Assembly (NCBI GenBank): GCA_900547995.1
Contig: URIY01000062.1
Coordinates: 1 to 5,027 of the forward strand
Direction: 5' to 3'
Source of the DNA: an uncultured Mycoplasmatota bacterium
Lineage (GTDB): Bacteria > Bacillota_I > Bacilli_A > RF39 > UBA660
Length of the DNA stretch: 5,027 nucleotides
A program made the translations under genes and the position numbers. Every line of letters starts with the position of its first letter. The stretch's first letter is position 1. Of the stretch, positions 1 through 5,027 are shown in pieces. Under the pieces are notes generated by a model that ran no database searches, was not told where the DNA came from, and worked only from the letters and a program-made list of their open reading frames with translations.

Positions 1-237
1 TTCCAAAAACCTTAACAAAATTTACGAGTGTGTCATTAGAAATATTTAATATATTGACTACCCTTATGATTTCCAGTTTTAATACGATAATTATATATAT
101 TAGCACCCGTTTTCTTTTTAGGTGTAACTATATTAGTTGAAGATTGTTTACTAGAATTGTTACTATTTTTATTATTTTGGTTTTTCAATCTTTCATTTTC
201 TTCAATTAATTTTCACTTTCAATATTTCTTTTTTGAT
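1..237 (-). pseudogene. Degraded IS66-like transposase N-terminal fragment
   Basis: Read on the minus strand, this stretch encodes a charged helix (KLIEENERLKNQ) followed by NKNSNNSSKQSSTN (about 167 down to 132) and then KKKTGANIYNYRIKTG with a GxxKGSQY run. This order resembles the N-terminus of IS66-family transposases: a leucine-zipper-like helix, an N-x-N-S-x-N-S-S-K-P-S-S box, then a basic stretch with an R-x-K-T-G/HKG motif. The frame is broken. TGA codons fall at 221-219 and 213-211 (approximate), and a TAA sits at 38-36. Just before that TAA the neighbouring frame opens and continues as SNDTLVNFVKVFG to the window edge, which looks like a one-base frameshift. No catalytic DDE region is present in the window, so this is a remnant and cannot be active from here. 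Family assignment rests on motif recall only; the coding character of the minus strand is more certain than the family. Confidence 0.5.
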
Positions 238-774
238 ACTTACATAAGTTACTTTTTGCAAGCATTACCTATTACATTATTAGTTGGTATAATTTATTGG
301 TTTATAAAATTAAAAAATGACAAAACAATACCTATTAGTAAAAAAATCTTTTCATGTGCTTTTATTTGTTATATTTCAGGTTTAGTTTGTTTAGTTATTG
401 GACTAGATTTGATGAATGAGTTTTGGTATAAATTAATTTATCATATAGATTAGGAATCTTCAATAAATTGGTTTAATTGATCTGTTGATTTTACACTAGA
501 TTTTATAAATAACATTGGTGAAGAAAGTATTGACAATTTTTTGAGTTTTTTGCCTTTTATTATTTTATATCCTCTATCACAAAAAGGATTAAAATGAAAA
601 AATATAATTTTAAAATGAATCGCTTTTGTTTTAATTGTTGAAATATTACAACCAATTTTTGGTAGAGCATTTGATATTAATGATATTATTTTAAACTCAT
701 TAGGCATTTTGATTTCTACAAAAGTTTTTACAATTATTAAAAATATAATTAAAAAATTGAAATTTGTTCATTAG
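235..774 (+). pseudogene. VanZ-family membrane protein, broken or recoded
   Basis: One frame runs through the whole interval and matches the VanZ-like layout (a family named after teicoplanin-resistance VanZ): a hydrophobic segment LQALPITLLVGIIYWFI, a basic loop, a second segment CAFICYISGLVCLVIGL, a linker with EFWYKLIYHID, then FLSFLPFIILYPLSQKG and IAFVLIVEILQPIFGRAFDINDIILNSLGILIS. The E-I-L-Q-P-I-F-G-R-A-F-D-I-N-D-I block is the family hallmark. The frame is interrupted by TAG at 451-453 and TGA at 478, 595 and 616. It has no ATG where the protein should begin: ATA stands at 244, just before SYFLQALPIT. The 5' end touches the antisense transposase remnant, so the start was probably lost there. 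The open stretch from TTG at 157 to 450 is partly antisense to that remnant, so its first 25 or so codons are unlikely to be native. Three Trp codons are TGG (298, 424, 469). The role of VanZ-like proteins outside glycopeptide resistance is unclear. Confidence 0.8.
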
Positions 775-833
775 AAAAATAGTAATCTAAGAGTGATAAT
801 TTATTATTAAGAAAAAACGTTTATATCAAGTTT

Positions 834-857
834 AGATAGAGAAATCTATCTTTTTTG
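834..857 (+). terminator. Intrinsic terminator with GAAA tetraloop
   Basis: AGATAGA (834-840) pairs perfectly with TCTATCT (845-851) across a GAAA tetraloop, and a run of six T starts at 851. This is a clean rho-independent terminator for transcripts coming from the VanZ region. It ends two bases before the -35 box of the next promoter, so the two transcription units are insulated from each other. Confidence 0.85.
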
Positions 858-858
858 T

Positions 859-887
859 TTGACACAGGGAAATAAAAAAATTATAAT
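859..887 (+). promoter_or_regulatory. Consensus sigma-A promoter
   Basis: A perfect -35 box TTGACA (859-864) is separated by exactly 17 bases from a perfect -10 box TATAAT (882-887). Transcription should start near 894, giving an untranslated leader of about 24 bases before the ATG at 918. It is the only consensus promoter seen between here and pyrH and is likely to drive the genes from 918 to 4056. Confidence 0.9.
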
Positions 888-901
888 TTAATTAGCATAG
901 T

Positions 902-910
902 AAAGGAGGT
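902..910 (+). promoter_or_regulatory. Ribosome binding site fixing the DUF2130 start
   Basis: AAAGGAGGT lies 7 bases before the ATG at 918. With the consensus promoter it shows that translation begins at 918, upstream of the in-frame TAA at 1026, so the downstream open frame is not an independent gene with its own good start. Confidence 0.9.
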
Positions 911-917
911 AATGATT

Positions 918-2222
918 ATGAATGAGGTAAAATGTCCTAAATGTGGTGCTGTATTTAAGATTGATGAACAAAATTATGATTCTATTTTAAAACAAATACG
1001 AAATCATGAATTTACTAAGGAATTATAAAATTGGCAGCAACAATTTGAAAAGGACAAAAAAGCTGCAATAGAAATAACTAAAAAAGAGTTAGAAACAATT
1101 ATGAATGATAGAATTAACACTCTAAATATTGAAATAATAAATTTAAAAAATGAATTAAAAAATAAAAATGATATGCAAGAATCTTTATTAAATAATACAA
1201 AAATGCATACTGAAAATGAATATAAAGATATGATAAATGCTTTAAATCAAAAAATATCTAATCTTCAAAATGATATTAGATTAAAAACTGCAGAACATAA
1301 ATCAGAAGTAGATGAAATTATAAATGAGAAAGAAAAAAATATTGTTGAATTAAAAAGTAAAATAGTATTAAATGAAAAAGAATTTAAGATAAAAGAACAA
1401 TCTTTAAAAGATGGCTATGAAAGCAAATTGAAATCAAAAGATGAAATGATTGATTATTATAAAGATTTAAAAGTCAAACAATCCACTAAAATGATAGGTG
1501 AAACATTAGAACAACATTGTAGTTATGAATTTAATAAATTAAGACCGCTATTTAAAAATGCTTATTTTGAAAAAGATAATGATGTAAGAACAGGATCAAA
1601 AGGTGATTTTATATTTAGAGATTATGATGATAATCATGATGAAATTGTTTCTATTATGTTTGAAATGAAAAATGAAGCAGATGCCACATCTACAAAACAT
1701 AAAAATGAGGATTTTTTTAAGGAACTTGATAAAGATAGAAAAGAAAAAAATTGTGAATATGCTGTACTTGTTTCTTTACTTGAGATTGATAATGATTATT
1801 ATAATGACGGAATAGTAGATGTATCACATAAATATGACAAAATGTATGTTATAAGGCCACAATTTTTTATTCCAATAATAACGTTGATCAGAGGTGCATC
1901 TTTAAAGTCATTAGAATATAAACAAAAGTTAATTGAAATTAAAAATCAAAATATAGACATATCAAATTTTGAAGAAAATATTAATTCGTTTAAAGAAGGT
2001 TTTTCTAGAAATTACCGTTTGGCATCAGAAAAATTTAAAAAGGCTATAGAAGAAATAGATAAGACAATTGATCATTTACAAAAAACGAAAGATGCTTTAA
2101 TTTCAAGTGAAAATAATTTACGACTTGCAAATAACAAAGCTGATGATTTAACGATAAAGAGATTAACTACTAATAATCCAACAATGTCAAAAATGTTTGA
2201 GAATATTAAAAATGAAAATTAA
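918..2222 (+). pseudogene. DUF2130-family protein, interrupted by in-frame TAA at codon 37
   Basis: The frame from ATG 918 encodes a single C-x2-C knuckle (CPKCG, residues 6-10), a short helix ending HEFTKEL, a TAA stop at 1026-1028, and then continues in the same frame for 397 codons without another stop. Residues about 38-190 are a long Lys/Glu/Asn-rich coiled coil. From about 192 (KMIGETLEQHC) comes the DUF2130 core, with TGSKGDFIFRD and FEMKNEADATSTKH. D230 and E249-x-K251 form a D...ExK pattern like that of PD-(D/E)xK nucleases; the nuclease role is inference. The C-terminal tail LTIKRLTTNNPTM is typical of the family. Without the stop the product would be 434 residues. A restart at ATG 1101 would keep coil and core but lose the cysteine knuckle, and no convincing ribosome binding site precedes it. 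TAA is one change from CAA, GAA or AAA, all fitting the helix. The rest of the frame is intact, so the lesion is recent or a sequencing error. The cellular role of the family is not established. Confidence 0.9.
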
Positions 2223-2245
2223 AAGAAAACATTATTTATTGTAAT

Positions 2246-2257
2246 AAGGATGGTGAT
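2246..2257 (+). promoter_or_regulatory. Ribosome binding site with one-base insertion
   Basis: AAGGATGGTGAT matches the ideal AAGGAGGTGAT apart from an extra T. Its distance favours translation from GTG at 2262 over the ATG at 2250, which lies inside the site itself. Confidence 0.55.
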
Positions 2258-2261
2258 AAAA

Positions 2262-2786
2262 GTGGAAATAATGTTAATAATTATAGTAGTTGCTGCTGTG
2301 AGTGGGATTACAACAGTATTATTTGCTTTATCAAATAAACAATGTAATAATAATCAAAAACATATAGAATATAGTAATGATATATTACTTGAATTAAGTA
2401 TTAAACAAGAACTTGGAAATAGATATGAAATTATTCCTTGTATAATTAAAATATATAGAAATAAAAATATTGAATTAATTATGGAAAATAATATCATTGG
2501 TACATGTTTATTAGATGATGATAAATATAATAGTTTAGTTAACAATATTGATTTAGATAAAATAAATAAAATGGTTATTAAAAGTAATTATAGTATAAAG
2601 AAAGGTTTTGAATACTTTATTATTTTATTTGATAAGAATAATTATACTATAAATAGAATAGGTGGTTATGAACCAACAAATATAGATTTTAATAATTATA
2701 AAAATATGATATTATCTTGTTTACCAAGTGGCTTCCTTGGTGAAAAAAGAAATTATTATATTGAAAGACTAAAAGGAAATAAATAA
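2262..2786 (+). CDS. Small membrane-anchored protein of unknown function
   Basis: I do not recognise this 174-residue protein. Residues about 3-24 (IMLIIIVVAAVSGITTVLFAL) form one hydrophobic helix preceded by a single acidic residue and followed by a polar, Asn/Lys-rich stretch, so it is probably an N-terminal anchor or uncleaved signal. No lipobox Cys follows the helix directly; the C in NKQCNNN lies past it. The remaining 150 or so residues alternate short hydrophobic strands with polar turns (IPCIIKIYRNKNIELIMENNIIGTCLL), suggesting a small beta-rich soluble domain. The C-terminus reads SGFLGEKRNYYIERL. I chose GTG 2262 because a near-ideal ribosome binding site lies 4 bases upstream; ATG 2250 and ATG 2271 are in frame and remain possible. 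It begins 39 bases after the DUF2130 stop, with no terminator between, and probably shares that transcript. It has no Trp codon. Confidence 0.75.
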   Translation: MEIMLIIIVVAAVSGITTVLFALSNKQCNNNQKHIEYSNDILLELSIKQELGNRYEIIPCIIKIYRNKNIELIMENNIIGTCLLDDDKYNSLVNNIDLDKINKMVIKSNYSIKKGFEYFIILFDKNNYTINRIGGYEPTNIDFNNYKNMILSCLPSGFLGEKRNYYIERLKGNK

Positions 2787-2820
2787 TTTAATTAGATATT
2801 TAAATGTTGATATTTGATGT

Positions 2821-2829
2821 AAAGAGGTG
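2821..2829 (+). promoter_or_regulatory. Ribosome binding site selecting ATG 2834
   Basis: AAAGAGGTG lies 4 bases before the ATG at 2834. No comparable site precedes the in-frame ATG at 2804, so the shorter protein is preferred. Confidence 0.65.
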
Positions 2830-2833
2830 TTTT

Positions 2834-3268
2834 ATGAAAGAACCAACAGTGAGATCTGGCTTTATTATTATAAATTCTAATTGGAAAAGTGAATTAGAGT
2901 GGGATAATGGCCATAGAAATACTGCTTGTAAGTGGATTAGAAATAATCATTTAGAAGAATTATATAAAAGCGTGTACGGTACGAATAATATATATGATGA
3001 AGAAGATTTTTTAATTAACTATATAGGCGCTATTAAGTTATATGCATATTGTGGTACACATTATTGTTATATACCAAGAGGTGTAAACCCTGATAAAAGT
3101 TATGTAAAACATTATTTTGAACAACTTGGTTATGTTATTACAGGAGTTTATGATATGGAAGAAAAAGAAGCAAATATGAAAGTTAAAAAATTTGATTATC
3201 CATATAATAAAACAGTAATAAGTAAAAATAATAATTATTATTATAATCCATATAGAGTTGGTGATTAG
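2834..3268 (+). CDS. 144-residue soluble protein of unknown function
   Basis: I cannot assign a family. The product has no signal peptide or membrane helix. The N-terminal half has a compact polar-aromatic motif, NSNWKSELEWDNGHRNTACKWIRNN (in two parts: residues about 17-26 and 27-41), where H-R-N-T-A-x-x-W-I and the following helix HLEELYKSVYG look like a folded domain. A middle part (DFLINYIGAIKLYAYCGTHYCYIPRG) has two Cys close together, and the end (KNNNYYYNPYR) is Asn/Tyr-rich and probably disordered. All three Trp codons are TGG. The start at 2834 is chosen for its ribosome binding site. It lies 47 bases after the preceding gene, and its TAG stop overlaps the ribosome binding site of the SDR gene, so the two are probably translationally coupled in one operon. 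Confidence 0.75.
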   Translation: MKEPTVRSGFIIINSNWKSELEWDNGHRNTACKWIRNNHLEELYKSVYGTNNIYDEEDFLINYIGAIKLYAYCGTHYCYIPRGVNPDKSYVKHYFEQLGYVITGVYDMEEKEANMKVKKFDYPYNKTVISKNNNYYYNPYRVGD

Positions 3269-3279
3269 GAGGGAAGATA

Positions 3280-4056
3280 ATGAATAACTTATTTGATTTA
3301 ACTGGTAAAGTTGCTATTATTACAGGTGCAAGTTCAGGAATAGGTGCCGATGCTGCTTATGCCTATGCTTTACATGGAGCTGATATTGCTCTTCTTGCAA
3401 GACGTACTGAAAAATTAGAAGAAGTTAAAAAGAATATTGAAAAAACAGGAAGAAAAATAATTACTATTTCTTGCGATGTAACTAATGAAGAATGTGTAAA
3501 AGATGCTGTTAGTAAAATAATAGATTATTTTGGTCATATTGATATTCTACTTAATAATGCAGGTATTGCTGTAAGAGGTGGTGTTGAAGATTTAACACTT
3601 GATGATTGGAATAAATCATTTGATACAAATGTTAAGGGAATGTATTTAATGTGTAAATATATTATTCCTAGTATGAAAAAGCAAAATTATGGAAAGATAG
3701 TTAATATTGCTTCCGTTAATGCCGTTGTAGCAGATAAAAATGATATGTTTATTAGACATTCATATAATGCTTCTAAAGCAGCCGTTTTAGGTTTAACTAA
3801 GGGTATGGCGTGTAGTTATGCAAAATATGGGATAACAGTCAATGCTATAGGACCAGGGCTTTTTGAAACGGGTATGACAGAAAATACTTTATTTAAATCA
3901 GAAGAATTTTTAAATGGTTATAATTTGCTTAATCCATCTAATAGGCCTGGTAAAAAAGGTGAAGTTAGTGGAACAATAATATACCTATCAAGTGATGCAT
4001 CTAGTTATGTACAGGGACAATTTATTGTAGTAGATGGTGGAGGATCTATTGTATAA
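3280..4056 (+). CDS. Short-chain dehydrogenase/reductase (SDR), gluconate 5-dehydrogenase-like
   Basis: This 258-residue protein is a full-length classical SDR: an NAD(P)-dependent Rossmann-fold oxidoreductase acting on a hydroxyl or keto group in the cytoplasm. Visible motifs are the cofactor loop TGASSGIG (15-22), the stabilising NNAG (92-95), and the catalytic tetrad N117, S145, Y162 and K166 (YNASK). The PG motif (about 192-193) and the C-terminal VDGGGSIV are also typical. The paired R41-R42 just after the second strand, with no acidic residue there, suggests NADP(H). The overall sequence resembles the clostridial group often annotated as gluconate 5-dehydrogenase or 3-oxoacyl-ACP reductase-like; the actual substrate cannot be read from the sequence. 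The start is secure: AGGAGG (3267-3272) lies 7 bases before the ATG. The two genes before it are of unknown function and give no hint of a pathway. No terminator follows directly; the next hairpin is the one before pyrH. Confidence 0.95.
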   Translation: MNNLFDLTGKVAIITGASSGIGADAAYAYALHGADIALLARRTEKLEEVKKNIEKTGRKIITISCDVTNEECVKDAVSKIIDYFGHIDILLNNAGIAVRGGVEDLTLDDWNKSFDTNVKGMYLMCKYIIPSMKKQNYGKIVNIASVNAVVADKNDMFIRHSYNASKAAVLGLTKGMACSYAKYGITVNAIGPGLFETGMTENTLFKSEEFLNGYNLLNPSNRPGKKGEVSGTIIYLSSDASSYVQGQFIVVDGGGSIV

Positions 4057-4080
4057 ATTGTAAAAAATTTCAAATATAGA

Positions 4081-4109
4081 TTGCTAAAGATAAATTTTTA
4101 TTGTACTAT
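4081..4109 (+). promoter_or_regulatory. Possible weak promoter for the pyrH leader
   Basis: TTGCTA (4081-4086) and TACTAT (4104-4109) match the -35 and -10 consensus at 4 of 6 positions each, with a 17-base spacer. A start near 4116 would leave just enough RNA for the AGGAGG at 4120. Other TA-rich registers nearby are possible, and pyrH could instead be read through from the SDR gene. Confidence 0.35.
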
Positions 4110-4118
4110 ATATATAGT
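4105..4118. promoter_or_regulatory. 14-base perfect palindrome over the putative -10 region
   Basis: ACTATATATATAGT is fully self-complementary and sits directly before the leader ribosome binding site, overlapping the proposed -10. It could be an operator or a small hairpin, but in DNA this AT-rich an alternating TA core arises easily by chance. Confidence 0.3.
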
Positions 4119-4119
4119 T

Positions 4120-4125
4120 AGGAGG
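4120..4125 (+). promoter_or_regulatory. Strong ribosome binding site of the leader ORF
   Basis: AGGAGG stands 7 bases before the ATG at 4133. A consensus-quality site at ideal spacing before a 20-codon ORF is the main evidence that the leader is really translated. Confidence 0.8.
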
Positions 4126-4132
4126 AATAGTT

Positions 4133-4195
4133 ATGAGAAAGAGGAATTTTCAAAATGATTATTTTTCCTTTTTTGTTGACTTATTATTTTATTAA
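4133..4195 (+). CDS. pyrH leader peptide (20 residues), putative attenuator ORF
   Basis: The ORF encodes MRKRNFQNDY-FSFFVDLLFY and stops with TAA at 4193-4195. It has a strong ribosome binding site and ends inside the 3' arm of an intrinsic terminator hairpin, 22 bases before the pyrH ATG. Bases 4160-4177, its middle, are 14 of 18 T, with runs of T5 and T6. This is the layout of the enterobacterial pyrBI leader: RNA polymerase pauses in U-rich sequence when UTP is scarce, the ribosome catches up, and its position at the stop codon blocks the terminator. A peptide with basic start and Phe-rich remainder (5 Phe, 2 Tyr, 2 Leu) could alternatively sense charged tRNA-Phe, but that makes little sense for UMP kinase. 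The peptide itself is probably not the functional product. It matches no named gene that I know. Confidence 0.7.
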   Translation: MRKRNFQNDYFSFFVDLLFY

Positions 4196-4207
4196 TAAGT
4201 CTTTTTT
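4178..4207 (+). terminator. Intrinsic terminator/attenuator before pyrH
   Basis: GACTTATTA (4178-4186) pairs over all 9 bases with TAATAAGTC (4193-4201) around the loop TTTTAT, followed directly by T6 (4202-4207). The leader stop codon TAA is the first three bases of the 3' arm, and the T-run touches the pyrH ribosome binding site. Only 2 of 9 pairs are G-C, so the stem is modest, but it is comparable with the terminator at 834-857. A ribosome at the leader stop would cover the 5' arm and prevent folding. No PyrR-binding element (conserved loop with GAG core) is visible upstream. Confidence 0.8.
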
Positions 4208-4213
4208 GGAGGT
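4208..4213 (+). promoter_or_regulatory. pyrH ribosome binding site
   Basis: GGAGGT lies 4 bases before ATG 4218 and immediately after the attenuator T-run. It decides the start: the in-frame ATG at 4155 would add 21 residues (MIIFPFLLTYYF and onward) that are absent from UMP kinases and overlap the leader ORF. Confidence 0.9.
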
Positions 4214-4217
4214 AGAC

Positions 4218-4922
4218 ATGAAATACAAAAGAATATTATTAAAACTAAGTGGTGAATCACTTGCAGGAGAAGCACAAAAAGGAATTGATTTTGATAAAGT
4301 ATTATCTATTTGTTCTGAAATAAAAGAGGTTGCTGAATCAGGTGTTGAAATTGGAATAGTAGTAGGTGGAGGAAATTTCTGGCGTGGTAGAAGTAATCAA
4401 CATATGGATCGTTGTACATCTGATTATATTGGAATGCTTGGTACGACAATGAATGCTCTTGCTCTTGGTGATGCATTTAAACAATTAGGACAAGATGTTC
4501 GTGTACAAACAGGTGTAGAAATGCGACAAATTGCTGAATTTTATATTAAAAATCGTGCTGTGAGACATCTTGATAAGGGAAGAGTGGTTGTCTTTGGATG
4601 TGGCACAGGATCACCATTTTTCTCAACTGATACCGCTGCGGCATTAAGAGCAGCTGAAATAAATGCTGATGCTGTTTTAAAGGCTACAAATGTAGATGCA
4701 ATTTATGATAAAGATCCTAAAAAATATAAAGATGCTGTTAGAATAGATGAAATAACATATTTAGAAGTTCTTAATAAAAAAATTAATGTTATGGATACAA
4801 CGGCAACATCACTTTGTATGAATAATGAAATACCAATAGTAGTATTTGATATAAATGTAAAAGGTAATTTAAAAAAGGTTGTTAATGGTGAAAAAATAGG
4901 AACAACCGTAACTAACGAATAA
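4218..4922 (+). CDS. pyrH: UMP kinase (uridylate kinase)
   Basis: This cytoplasmic enzyme transfers phosphate from ATP to UMP to give UDP, the step that feeds UTP and CTP synthesis. The bacterial form belongs to the amino-acid-kinase fold, is a hexamer, and is inhibited by UTP. The 234-residue product has the usual family length. Visible motifs are LLKLSGESL with K9 and G12 (phosphate binding), GGGNFWRG (50-57), DR-x3-D-x2-GMLGTTMNALAL (64 onward; UMP site), GCGTGSPFFSTDTAAALRA (127 onward, with the catalytic Asp at 138), and KATNVDAIYDKDPKK (nucleotide site). The single Trp codon is TGG. In many Bacillota pyrH lies between tsf and frr. Here it stands apart from tsf, preceded by an SDR gene and its own leader, and frr, if next, would lie beyond the window. 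Regulation by the upstream leader and terminator is inferred. Confidence 0.98.
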   Translation: MKYKRILLKLSGESLAGEAQKGIDFDKVLSICSEIKEVAESGVEIGIVVGGGNFWRGRSNQHMDRCTSDYIGMLGTTMNALALGDAFKQLGQDVRVQTGVEMRQIAEFYIKNRAVRHLDKGRVVVFGCGTGSPFFSTDTAAALRAAEINADAVLKATNVDAIYDKDPKKYKDAVRIDEITYLEVLNKKINVMDTTATSLCMNNEIPIVVFDINVKGNLKKVVNGEKIGTTVTNE

Positions 4923-4972
4923 AGATATAAAAAAATTAAAATTTATATAAATTAATAAATTTGATATAAAGG

Positions 4973-5025
4973 ATACTCAGATATGGAAAATCTGTTATAC
5001 AGATTTCTAATATTTGAGTATTTTT
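4973..5025 (+). terminator. Two-part hairpin with T-run after pyrH
   Basis: ATACTCA (4973-4979) pairs with TGAGTAT (5015-5021), extended inward by GATAT with ATATT (one G-U pair). After a small internal loop, AAATCTG (4988-4994) pairs perfectly with CAGATTT (5000-5006) around the loop TTATA. T5 follows at 5021-5025, partly overlapping the stem. This probably ends the pyrH transcript. It begins 50 bases after the stop, and the intervening AT-rich sequence shows nothing else. Because it is larger than a minimal terminator and the window ends here, it could instead be a leader element of the next gene. Confidence 0.75.
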
Positions 5026-5027
5026 AT

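Noticed and set aside
450..707. Minus-strand open frame of 85 codons
   Set aside because: It is antisense to the conserved VanZ C-terminal half, which carries the recognisable family motifs; no ribosome binding site or family resemblance was seen for the minus-strand product.
2354..2545. Minus-strand open frame of 63 codons
   Set aside because: It lies wholly opposite the 2262-2786 gene and is a hydrophobic by-product of AT-rich antisense sequence.
2804..2833. Earlier ATG for the 144-residue protein
   Set aside because: No ribosome binding site precedes 2804, whereas AAAGAGGTG precedes 2834 at good spacing.
4155..4217. Upstream in-frame start for pyrH
   Set aside because: The 21 extra residues are hydrophobic and unlike any UMP kinase N-terminus; the strong GGAGGT before 4218 fits the true start, and the extension overlaps the leader ORF and terminator.
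4057..4217. PyrR-binding antiterminator or known riboswitch before pyrH
   Set aside because: No PyrR-type conserved loop and no recognisable riboswitch core is visible, and the leader is too short for a typical aptamer plus expression platform.
4940..4953. AATTTATATAAATT palindrome after pyrH
   Set aside because: It is purely A/T in very AT-rich intergenic DNA with no T-run or gene start attached; chance is the simplest explanation.
1..5027. CRISPR array, tRNA or rRNA genes
   Set aside because: No regularly spaced repeats, no cloverleaf with a T-loop consensus and no rRNA-like stretch were seen on either strand.

Overview
The window is strongly AT-rich. Its gene set (UMP kinase, a clostridial-type SDR dehydrogenase, a VanZ-like protein, a DUF2130 protein) and its strong AGGAGG ribosome binding sites with consensus promoters point to a low-GC Bacillota chromosome. 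It could be an uncultured gut Bacilli or Clostridia lineage; I cannot place it further. All intact genes lie on the plus strand and stop with TAA or TAG.

Bases 1-774 hold decayed genes. On the minus strand, about 1-237, is a broken fragment resembling the N-terminus of an IS66-type transposase. Abutting it on the plus strand, about 235-774, is a VanZ-family membrane protein without a usable start. It carries an in-frame TAG and three in-frame TGA codons, at least one of them at an expected Trp position. A compact intrinsic terminator (834-857) closes this unit, and a textbook sigma-A promoter (TTGACA-17-TATAAT, 859-887) begins two bases later.

Bases 918-4056 look like one transcription unit driven by that promoter. 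It contains a DUF2130 (zinc ribbon, coiled coil, nuclease-like core) gene interrupted by a single in-frame TAA at codon 37, a small membrane-anchored protein of unknown function, a soluble 144-residue protein of unknown function, and an intact NAD(P)-dependent short-chain dehydrogenase.

Bases 4057-4922 hold pyrH (UMP kinase) behind what appears to be a pyrBI-style attenuator. It consists of a strong ribosome binding site, a 20-codon leader ORF with a T-rich middle, and an intrinsic terminator whose stem spans the leader stop codon and whose T6 run touches the pyrH ribosome binding site. This is the most interesting structure here: it suggests that pyrimidine-sensitive coupling of translation and transcription controls UMP kinase without PyrR. 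A second, larger hairpin with a T-run follows pyrH at the window edge.
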